A stretch of DNA of 9,921 bases from Stenotrophomonas maltophilia (GTDB lineage: Bacteria > Pseudomonadota > Gammaproteobacteria > Xanthomonadales > Xanthomonadaceae). The position numbers were made by a program, and so were the translations under genes. The notes under the pieces are model-generated. The model saw only the letters and a program-made list of their open reading frames with translations, was not told the DNA's origin and did not search any database. Below are positions 1 through 5,527 of this stretch, piece by piece; the first letter of the stretch is position 1; each line of letters starts with the position of its first letter. The stretch is from the NCBI GenBank assembly GCA_002386405.1, contig DGIP01000252.1, positions 1 through 9,921 of the forward strand, given 5' to 3'.

Positions 1-17
1 CACGCAGGGCGTGGCTC

Positions 18-44
18 TACAATCTCCCCACCAAATTTCGGGAA
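18..44 (+). promoter_or_regulatory. Possible -10 box and ribosome binding site of the first gene
   Basis: TACAAT at 18-23 matches the sigma-70 -10 consensus in five of six positions. It would start a transcript near base 30, giving a leader of about 20 bases. GGGAA at 40-44 lies five bases before the ATG at 50 and is a modest Shine-Dalgarno match. The -35 region would fall before the window, so the promoter cannot be judged in full. Confidence 0.35.
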
Positions 45-49
45 CCCCC

Positions 50-604
50 ATGTCCACCGCCCCCGTCGCCATCAACGTCAAACTCAACGCCCGGCTCCAG
101 CCCGAGCACCGCCTGCAGCTGTTCGAAGACCCGCTCGAGGCGATGCTTGAAGCGGCAGGCATCGGCGAAATCATGGGCGGCGGCACCGCGCTGACCGACG
201 AAGGCGAAGTGGAATACGGCGACCTGGAAATCCAGCTGCACGACCCGGCTGCGCTGCCGACCGTCATCGAACTGCTCGAACAGCTCGGCGCCCCGAAGGG
301 CTCGCTGATCCAGCGCGAAGGCGAGGCCGATGTATCGTTCGGCATCACCGAAGGCCTGGGCCTGTACCTCAATGGCACCGACCTGCCCGACGAGGTCTAC
401 GAGCAGTGCGACTCGAACTACGTGTTCGACCAGATCGTCGAGCGCATCGACGGCCATGGCGAAGTCTGCAGCTGGTGGCAGGGCCCGAGCGAAACCGCGC
501 TGTACCTGTACGGCGCCTCGTTCGAGACCCTGCGCGAGCGCATCGCCGAGCTGGTGGCAACCTACCCGCTGTGCCAGGGCGCGCGGGTGGTTCAGGTCGC
601 CTGA
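50..604 (+). CDS. Unrecognised acidic 184-residue protein
   Basis: I do not recognise this family. The frame is open from base 11, but the ATG at 50 is the better start: it follows GGGAA five bases upstream and a -10-like TACAAT, and the product then begins MSTAPVAINV. The protein is acidic, with no signal peptide, no membrane segment and no obvious catalytic motif, so it is probably cytoplasmic. The middle (about residues 40-80) is rich in Glu and Asp, followed by an aromatic and Cys-containing stretch around residues 125-155 (EQCDSNYVF, EVCSWWQG). The coding potential is good: GC-rich third positions and no interruptions. Its last 13 bases overlap the end of rtcR on the opposite strand, leaving no room for a terminator between the two convergent genes. 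Nothing links it functionally to the RNA-repair locus. Confidence 0.75.
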   Translation: MSTAPVAINVKLNARLQPEHRLQLFEDPLEAMLEAAGIGEIMGGGTALTDEGEVEYGDLEIQLHDPAALPTVIELLEQLGAPKGSLIQREGEADVSFGITEGLGLYLNGTDLPDEVYEQCDSNYVFDQIVERIDGHGEVCSWWQGPSETALYLYGASFETLRERIAELVATYPLCQGARVVQVA

Positions 605-2196
605 GGCGAACGTCCGCTCACGGTTTCCCAATCCAGCCCGAACTTTGCCAGGTACTTGCGCAGGCGGTCGGCATCATTGGTGCTGGCCCGCTGGGTGCGT
701 GACACCGCGAACAGCTCGCGCCCGGCGGCCGACAATGATCTTGCCCGGGCACAGACCCGTACCACGTCTTCGAGCTGGACCCGGTCGAAACGATCCAGTT
801 CGTTGACCGCTTCGCCGAGCAGCGCATGCAGCGGCGAGAGCCCGCTGTCGTCGGTCCACTGCGCGCGCAGCCGCGCGATTTCCTCGTCCACGCCTTCGGT
901 CTGGATGCGGCCGGCGTTGGCCAGCGTGGCCAGCCGCATCAGCGATGCGCCGAGGTCACGGAAGTTGCCACGCCATTCGGCCTCCGGGCTGGTGGCGAAC
1001 GCCAGGTAGCGCGTGCGCGCTTCGACATTGAAGCGCACCCGCTCGTGCTGTTCACGTGACCAGCGCTCCAACTCGAACTCCAGGTTGGGTTCGATGTCCT
1101 CGCGCCGCTGGGCAAGGCCCGGCAGCCGGTACGTCCACAGGTTCAGGCGCGCCAGCAGGTCCTCGCGGAAGCGGCCGGCGAGCACGGCCTGCTGCAGGTC
1201 GCGGTTGGTACCGGCAATGAGCTGGAAGTCGCTCTCCACTTCGCGGTCGCTGCCGACCGGCAGGAACCGCTTCTCTTCCAGCGCACGCAGCAGCATCGCC
1301 TGTTCGTCCTGGCCCAGTTCGCCGATCTCATCCAGGAACAGCAGCCCCTGGTGGGCCGAGCGCAGCAGGCCGGCGCGATCACTGGACGCGCCGGTATAGG
1401 CGCCCTTGGTGTGCCCGAACAGCGTGCTCATCGCGCCGTCGCCGCGCAGGGTGGCGCAGTTCACCTCGACGAACCGGCCCGGCAGCTGGTGCTTGTGCTT
1501 CTTCAGCTCGAACACGCGCTTGGCCAGCTGGCTCTTGCCGGCGCCGGTCGGCCCCATCAGCAGCATCGGGGCGCGTGAGCGCGAGGCCACCGTTTCGATC
1601 TGTTCGATCATCCGGTTGAACGCGCTGTTGCGGGTGGCGATACCACCCTTCAGCAGGTCGCGGTCGTGCAGCTGCTGCTGGGCGAAACGCTGTGCGATGC
1701 GGTCATAGCGCGACAGGTCCAGGTCGATCAGCGCGTACGTCCCGGGGTCGCCCACCGCCTGTTTGCGCGGTGGCGAGGTCTGCAGCAGCCGGCCGGGAAA
1801 GTGCCGGCTTTCGGTCAGCAGGAACCAGCAGATCTGGCTGACGTGGGTGCCGGTGGTGATGTGGATGAAGTAGTCCTCCTCCTCCGGCGCGAACGGATAG
1901 CCGGCCAGCAGGTCATGCAGGCAGGCATACACGCCCTCGAACTCCCACGGGTCGGCCATGTAGATGTCATGCCGGCGCACCTCGGTGGACGGGGCCACGC
2001 GCTGCAGGTCCTCGGAGACCTGTTCTGCCAGCTTGGCGAAGCGGCGCTCATCCAGCAGCAGCTCGATCCGGTCCGGCACGAAGTCCTCGTGCATCCCCAA
2101 GGCCACCGTGGGCCGCCATTTCTGCCAGCGCGCCGGGCCGGTGCCGGCATCGAGCTGGGTGCCGAGCATGCCAAAGACTACCTGCCGCTTTTTCAT
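592..2196 (-). CDS. rtcR: RtcR, CARF-domain sigma-54-dependent activator of the RNA-repair operon
   Basis: This 534-residue bacterial enhancer-binding protein should activate the divergent rsr-rtcBA operon with RNA polymerase sigma-54. The N-terminal 180 residues match the RtcR regulatory domain, a CARF-type fold; the ligand-loop signature HITTGTHV is at residues 112-119. In studied bacteria this domain responds to RNA ends with 2',3'-cyclic phosphate, such as tRNA fragments. The central AAA+ domain has Walker A GPTGAGKS (215-222), the sigma-54 contact loop as GAYTGA (265-270; the usual form is GAFTGA), and Walker B GLLFLDE (284-290). The C-terminal 60 residues contain a likely helix-turn-helix around SLSAAGRELFAVSRTQ. 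The start at 2196 is preceded by a palindrome and no strong Shine-Dalgarno sequence. The length is typical of RtcR, and its position divergent from rsr and rtcBA is the classic arrangement. Confidence 0.96.
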   Translation of the reverse strand: MKKRQVVFGMLGTQLDAGTGPARWQKWRPTVALGMHEDFVPDRIELLLDERRFAKLAEQVSEDLQRVAPSTEVRRHDIYMADPWEFEGVYACLHDLLAGYPFAPEEEDYFIHITTGTHVSQICWFLLTESRHFPGRLLQTSPPRKQAVGDPGTYALIDLDLSRYDRIAQRFAQQQLHDRDLLKGGIATRNSAFNRMIEQIETVASRSRAPMLLMGPTGAGKSQLAKRVFELKKHKHQLPGRFVEVNCATLRGDGAMSTLFGHTKGAYTGASSDRAGLLRSAHQGLLFLDEIGELGQDEQAMLLRALEEKRFLPVGSDREVESDFQLIAGTNRDLQQAVLAGRFREDLLARLNLWTYRLPGLAQRREDIEPNLEFELERWSREQHERVRFNVEARTRYLAFATSPEAEWRGNFRDLGASLMRLATLANAGRIQTEGVDEEIARLRAQWTDDSGLSPLHALLGEAVNELDRFDRVQLEDVVRVCARARSLSAAGRELFAVSRTQRASTNDADRLRKYLAKFGLDWETVSGRSPQAT

Positions 2197-2197
2197 T

Positions 2198-2211
2198 TAT
2201 ACGTCCGTATA
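2198..2211. promoter_or_regulatory. Perfect palindrome at the rtcR start; candidate RtcR site
   Basis: TATACG, two bases, CGTATA form a perfect inverted repeat in the AT-rich gap between rtcR and rsr. It lies about 135-150 bases upstream of the predicted rsr transcription start, a normal distance for an enhancer of a sigma-54 activator. It also touches the rtcR start region: on the minus strand TTGATA (2236-2230) and TATACG (2211-2206), 18 bases apart, could be a weak sigma-70 promoter starting only a few bases before the rtcR ATG. One site could therefore serve both rsr activation and rtcR autoregulation. That function is inference; I do not know the RtcR recognition sequence and found no second full copy in the gap. 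Confidence 0.4.
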
Positions 2212-2289
2212 CATTGCGCGCGCCAACTATATCAATGTGGCGGTGCCGGTTCGCGCTCAAGAAGCCATGAAGTAAACAAAAACGCGATA

Positions 2290-2302
2290 AATCAAAAGCT
2301 TG
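2290..2302 (+). promoter_or_regulatory. IHF binding site consensus
   Basis: AATCAAAAGCTTG matches the IHF core consensus WATCAANNNNTTR at every fixed position, inside an A/T-rich stretch (about 2265-2300). It lies about 45-57 bases upstream of the predicted start of the rsr operon, between the candidate enhancer palindrome and the -24/-12 promoter. That is where IHF typically bends DNA so that a bound enhancer-binding protein can touch sigma-54 polymerase. The match is seen directly; binding is inferred. Confidence 0.6.
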
Positions 2303-2320
2303 GGCGCATCATGCGAAAGT

Positions 2321-2336
2321 TGGCACGGCCATTGCT
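2321..2336 (+). promoter_or_regulatory. Sigma-54 (-24/-12) promoter of the rsr-Y RNA-rtcBA operon
   Basis: TGGCACG, four bases, TTGCT reproduces the sigma-54 consensus TGGCACG-N4-TTGC(A/T). The invariant GG (2322-2323) and GC (2334-2335) are separated by the required ten bases. Transcription should begin about 12 bases after the GC, near base 2347, giving a leader of about 41 bases before the rsr ATG at 2388. The leader contains a perfect 5-bp hairpin (GCGGG 2358-2362, CCCGC 2368-2372) and then the Shine-Dalgarno AGGA at 2375-2378. The promoter points away from rtcR, whose product is a sigma-54 activator, which strongly supports the call. Confidence 0.92.
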
Positions 2337-2387
2337 CTATACCTGGCAAGACACGACGCGGGCTGTTCCCGCCCAGGACCTCACCTC

Positions 2388-3935
2388 ATGGCCAACATCT
2401 CCCTGTTCTCCCGGATACGCAGCGCCGTGCTGCCGCCGGCAGACACGCGCAACGACGCCGGCGGCATTGCCTACCGCCGCGACCCGCGTGCGGCGCTGGC
2501 GTTGTACGCGGGCACCGGCTGCCTCAACAGCACCTTCTACAGCGATGCCCAGGCGCAGCTGCAGCAGGTGCTGGCGCTGAGTGCACAGGTCGAACCGCGT
2601 TTCGTGGCCCGCACCGCGGTGTACGCCCGCCAGGTGGCGCACATGAAGGACATGCCGGTGCTGCTGCTGGCCATGCTGAGCCTGCGTGACCCGGAGGCGT
2701 TCGCGGCGGCGTTCCCGAGGGTGGTGGACAACGGCCGCCAGCTGCGCACGTTCGTGCAGATCATGCGCAGCGGTCAGGTGGGGCGTCGGTCGCTGGGCTC
2801 GCTGCCCAAGCGCCTGGTGCGCCAGTGGTTGCAGCAGGCATCGGCGGAGACCGTGGTACGCGCCGCGATCGGCAACCAGCCGTCGCTGGCTGACATCATC
2901 CGCATGGTCCACCCGAAGCCGGCCGATGCCGAGCGTGAGGCGCTGTATGCCTGGGTGGTGGGGCGTCCGTACGAGCCGTCGCGGCTGCCGCCGCTGCTGC
3001 AGGCCTATGAGGCCTTCAAGCGCGCGCCGCTTGGCATGCCGCCGGACCTGCCGTTCCAGTACTACAGCACGCTGGAGCTGGATGTTGCCCAATGGTCGAT
3101 GCTGGCCCGCAATGCCACGTGGCAGTCGTTGCGCATGAACCTCAACACGTTCGCCCGGCACGGGGTGTTCCAGGACGAGGCAATGGTGCAGGTGGTGGCC
3201 GCACGGCTGCGCGATCCCGCACAGGTCCGCCGCGCCCGGGTGTTGCCGTACCAGCTGATGATGGCCTACCGCGCCGCAGGCGGGCTGCCGCGGCCGATCC
3301 TGGACGCGTTGCAGGACGCCATGGAGATCGCCACGGCATCGGTACCGGTGCTGCCGGGCCGGGTGGTGGTGGCGGTGGACGTTTCCGGCTCGATGCAGGT
3401 GCCGGTGACCGGCTACCGCAAGGGCGCCTCCACCGCGGTCACCTGCGTGGACGTGGCGGCGTTGATTGCCGCGTGCGTGTTGCGCGGACAGCCCCAGGCA
3501 CAGGTACTGCCGTTCGACACCGAGGTGCGGCCGATCCGGCTGAACCCGCGCGACAGCGTGATGACCCTGGCCCGCCAGCTGGCCATCAATGGCGGTGGCA
3601 CGGCGGTCAGCGCGCCGCTGCGTTACCTCAATGCCCAGCGCGCGCAGGTGGATCTGCTGGTGCTGGTGTCGGACAACGAAAGCTGGCGCGACACCCGCCG
3701 CGACGGGGCGACGGAAACCATGCGCGAGTGGGCCACGCTGAAGCAGCGTTGCCCGCAGGCGCAGCTGGTCTGCATCGACCTGCAGCCGGTGGCCAGCAGC
3801 CAGACCGTGCAGCGCGAGGACGTGCTGCACATTGGTGGATTCAGTGATGCGGTGTTCGACCTGCTCGGGCAGGTCGCCATCGCGAAGGACGCAGGCTCGG
3901 GCTGGGTGCAGCGCATCCAGGACACGGTCTTGTAA
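2388..3935 (+). CDS. rsr: Rsr, Ro60-like TROVE and vWA domain RNA-binding protein
   Basis: This 515-residue protein is a bacterial orthologue of the Ro60 autoantigen, a ring that binds Y RNAs on its outside and the ends of misfolded or damaged RNA in its hole. In Deinococcus and Salmonella, Ro with a Y RNA partners PNPase in degrading structured RNA. Residues about 20-300 form the helical-repeat TROVE region. The C-terminal von Willebrand A domain carries a complete metal-ion site (MIDAS): D331-V-S-G-S335, T405 in GGGTAVS, and D429 in LVSDNES. The length is close to that of Ro60 (about 530). The ATG at 2388 is preceded by AGGA at 2375-2378 and a consensus sigma-54 promoter. The two Y RNA-like elements begin downstream, within 80 bases of its stop, followed by rtcB. 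Co-transcription with rtcBA is inferred from orientation and the lack of another clear promoter. Confidence 0.95.
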   Translation: MANISLFSRIRSAVLPPADTRNDAGGIAYRRDPRAALALYAGTGCLNSTFYSDAQAQLQQVLALSAQVEPRFVARTAVYARQVAHMKDMPVLLLAMLSLRDPEAFAAAFPRVVDNGRQLRTFVQIMRSGQVGRRSLGSLPKRLVRQWLQQASAETVVRAAIGNQPSLADIIRMVHPKPADAEREALYAWVVGRPYEPSRLPPLLQAYEAFKRAPLGMPPDLPFQYYSTLELDVAQWSMLARNATWQSLRMNLNTFARHGVFQDEAMVQVVAARLRDPAQVRRARVLPYQLMMAYRAAGGLPRPILDALQDAMEIATASVPVLPGRVVVAVDVSGSMQVPVTGYRKGASTAVTCVDVAALIAACVLRGQPQAQVLPFDTEVRPIRLNPRDSVMTLARQLAINGGGTAVSAPLRYLNAQRAQVDLLVLVSDNESWRDTRRDGATETMREWATLKQRCPQAQLVCIDLQPVASSQTVQREDVLHIGGFSDAVFDLLGQVAIAKDAGSGWVQRIQDTVL

Positions 3936-3986
3936 GGCGACAGGACGTCGCCAGGGATTGCCCGGCTGGCAATGGGGCCAGCCGGG
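3936..3986 (+). other. Two stem-loops directly after rsr
   Basis: GGCGAC (3936-3941) pairs with GTCGCC (3947-3952) around a five-base loop, starting on the base after the rsr stop. CCCGGCTGGC (3961-3970) then pairs perfectly with GCCAGCCGGG (3977-3986) around a six-base loop. Neither is followed by a T-run, so they are not standard intrinsic terminators. They could protect the rsr message end, cause partial termination, or mark the processing boundary that frees the Y RNAs. A third, short inverted repeat (GCGA, TCA, TCGC) lies at 3996-4006. Confidence 0.55.
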
Positions 3987-4011
3987 CAGGGCCCAGCGAT
4001 CATCGCTTCAA

Positions 4012-4149
4012 TGCCGGCAGTGCGAATGCCGGGGGAACTACAGCCTTTCACGCTCCAGGTCGCGGGTTCGAATCCCGCTCGTCGTGGCAACACGACGGTA
4101 GCTCAGGGGTAGAGCAGGACGTTCCCCCACTTTTGTCGCAGCGCCGGCA
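4012..4149 (+). ncRNA. yrlA: Y RNA (YrlA-like) with a circularly permuted tRNA-like module
   Basis: The ends form a long interrupted stem: TGCCGGC 4012-4018 with GCCGGCA 4143-4149, TGCGA 4021-4025 with TCGCA 4136-4140, and GGGGGAAC 4031-4038 with GTTCCCCC 4121-4128. Inside lie tRNA parts in permuted order. A variable-loop-like AGGTC (4057-4061) precedes a T-arm (stem 4062-4066/4074-4078, loop TTCGAAT). Next is an 8-bp acceptor-like stem (4079-4086/4091-4098) closed by a GCAA tetraloop, then TA (4099-4100, like tRNA positions 8-9) and a D-arm (4101-4104/4112-4115, loop AGGGGTA). GGA 4117-4119 can pair with TCC 4054-4056, as the top of an anticodon stem. This matches the known architecture of bacterial YrlA RNAs, which bind Rsr and mimic tRNA. 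It cannot be charged, since it has no free acceptor end. It is probably processed from the operon transcript; exact ends are unknown. Confidence 0.9.
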
Positions 4150-4159
4150 CCCGCTTCAC

Positions 4160-4242
4160 GCAGTGAATGCTGCTGGAACTACATGGATTGCCTTCGGGCC
4201 CGGGTTCGATCCCCGGAAAGTTCCCGCCCTTCTTGTCACTGC
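4160..4242 (+). ncRNA. yrlB: Second, reduced Y RNA (YrlB-like) with a T-arm only
   Basis: GCAGTGA (4160-4166) pairs with TCACTGC (4236-4242). After an internal loop, GGAACT (4175-4180) pairs with AGTTCC (4219-4224), with GC 4172-4173 and GC 4226-4227 extending this stem across one mismatch. Inside are a mini-hairpin with a UUCG tetraloop (GCC 4190-4192, GGC 4197-4199) and a canonical T-arm (CCGGG 4200-4204, loop TTCGATC, CCCGG 4212-4216). There is no D-arm or acceptor-like stem. It shares GGAACTACA and the internal-loop sequences GAATGC and CTT(T/C)TTG-like TTGTC with the first Y RNA, so the two are probably related copies. Binding to Rsr is inferred. The name follows the Salmonella yrlA-yrlB order and does not claim strict orthology. 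It ends about 30 bases before rtcB. Confidence 0.82.
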
Positions 4243-4271
4243 ACCTTATTCTTGATGCAAAGGACGAACGC

Positions 4272-5501
4272 ATGAACCACACCACTCACAATCACGATGT
4301 CATCCAGGAGCCGGGCGCGGTACCGATCCGCCTGTGGACGCGCGGCGTACCGCTGGAAGATGCCGCACGCGAGCAGCTGCAGAACATCGCGCGCCTGCCC
4401 TTCATCCACCGCTGGATCGCGGTGATGCCCGACGTGCACCTGGGCAAGGGCGCGACGGTGGGTTCGGTGGTGCCGACCATCGGCGCGATCGTGCCGGCCG
4501 CCGTTGGCGTGGACATCGGCTGCGGCATGATCGCTACCCGTACCACCCTCACTGCCAGCGACCTGCCCGACAACCTCGCGGGGCTGCGTACTGCCATCGA
4601 GCGCGCGGTGCCGCATGGCCGCAGCGTGGGTCGTGGGCGCGACAAAGGCAGCTGGGATACGCCGCCGGAACTGGCGGTCGAGGGCTGGTCGCAGCTGGTG
4701 CAGGACTTCGCCCTGATCTGCGAGCGCCACCCGAAGCTGAAGAACACCAACAACCTCAAGCACCTGGGTACGCTCGGTACCGGCAACCACTTCGTCGAAG
4801 TCTGCCTGGACCAGGACCAGCGCGTGTGGTTCATGCTGCACTCTGGTTCGCGTGGGGTGGGCAATGCCATTGGTACCTACTTCATCGAACTGGCCAAGCA
4901 GGAGATGCGTCGCTGGATGATCAACCTGCCTGACCAGGACCTTGCCTACCTGCCGGAAGGCAGCCAGCACTACGGCGACTATGTGTTCGCGGTGGACTGG
5001 GCGCAGCGCTTCGCACGCATGAACCGCGAGATCATGATGCGCAACGTGGTGGCGGCGGCGCGTACGGTGATCACCAAGCCGTTCGAGGCGGCGGCCGAGG
5101 CGGTCAACTGCCACCACAACTACGTCAGCCGCGAGCACCACTACGGCAAGGACGTGTTCGTGACCCGCAAGGGCGCGGTGAGCGCGCGCAAGGGGGAGCT
5201 GGGCATCATTCCGGGCAGCATGGGCGCCAAGAGCTTCATCGTGCGCGGCCTGGGCAACGGGGAAAGCTTCCACAGCTGCAGCCACGGCGCCGGGCGCGTG
5301 ATGAGCCGCACCCAGGCGCGCAAGCTGATCAGCGTGGACGACCATGCCAAGGCGACCGCGCACGTGGAGTGCCGCAAGGATGCGGAGGTGGTGGATGAGT
5401 CGCCGGCGGCCTACAAGTCGATCGAGGCGGTGATGGAGGCGCAGCGTGACCTGGTGGAGATCGTGCATACCCTGCGCCAGGTGGTCTGCGTGAAGGGTTG
5501 A
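4272..5501 (+). CDS. rtcB: RtcB, GTP- and Mn-dependent RNA-splicing ligase
   Basis: RtcB joins RNA 3'-phosphate or 2',3'-cyclic phosphate ends to 5'-OH ends through a guanylated histidine and an RNA-GMP intermediate. The 409-residue product is nearly the length of the E. coli enzyme (408). The active-site signatures are all present: DVHLGKG, GVDIGCGM with metal ligand C84, GTGNHF (N172, H173), HSGSRG (H190), CHHNY (about H282) and SHGAGR with H338 as the residue guanylated in the family (E. coli H337). The frame is open from 4167, but that would run through the second Y RNA. The ATG at 4272 is preceded by AAAGGA at 4259-4264 with seven bases of spacing and gives the family N-terminus. It lies downstream of the Y RNAs and 26 bases before rtcA, so the two genes form one unit. 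Confidence 0.97.
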   Translation: MNHTTHNHDVIQEPGAVPIRLWTRGVPLEDAAREQLQNIARLPFIHRWIAVMPDVHLGKGATVGSVVPTIGAIVPAAVGVDIGCGMIATRTTLTASDLPDNLAGLRTAIERAVPHGRSVGRGRDKGSWDTPPELAVEGWSQLVQDFALICERHPKLKNTNNLKHLGTLGTGNHFVEVCLDQDQRVWFMLHSGSRGVGNAIGTYFIELAKQEMRRWMINLPDQDLAYLPEGSQHYGDYVFAVDWAQRFARMNREIMMRNVVAAARTVITKPFEAAAEAVNCHHNYVSREHHYGKDVFVTRKGAVSARKGELGIIPGSMGAKSFIVRGLGNGESFHSCSHGAGRVMSRTQARKLISVDDHAKATAHVECRKDAEVVDESPAAYKSIEAVMEAQRDLVEIVHTLRQVVCVKG

Positions 5502-5527
5502 GTTACCGCAAGGACAAGGAAACGAAC

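Noticed and set aside
1650..2196. CRISPR-associated function because of the CARF-type domain
   Set aside because: The domain is fused to a sigma-54 AAA+ activator, the RtcR architecture, and there are no CRISPR repeats or cas genes in the window.
2305..2315. Inverted repeat CGCAT-C-ATGCG as an operator
   Set aside because: It is short (5 bp), lies between the IHF site and the -24 element where an activator site would be unusual, and could occur by chance.
2337..3830. Long minus-strand open frame (497 codons) opposite rsr
   Set aside because: It is antisense to a gene with clear domain signatures; its translation is rich in His, Arg, Gln and Ala without family motifs, typical of a shadow frame in GC-rich DNA.
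4058..4120. Ordinary tRNA genes, suggested by two T-arms and a D-arm in the rsr-rtcB gap
   Set aside because: The arms are in permuted order, there is no anticodon loop or CCA-bearing acceptor end, and the flanks pair with each other, so these are tRNA-like parts of Y RNAs.
4167..4271. Extended N-terminus for rtcB starting at 4167
   Set aside because: The extra 35 codons run through the second Y RNA, while the ATG at 4272 has a good ribosome site and yields the normal family length.
5498..5527. TTG start for rtcA overlapping the rtcB stop
   Set aside because: The ATG at 5528 has AAGGA seven bases upstream and gives the standard RtcA N-terminus.
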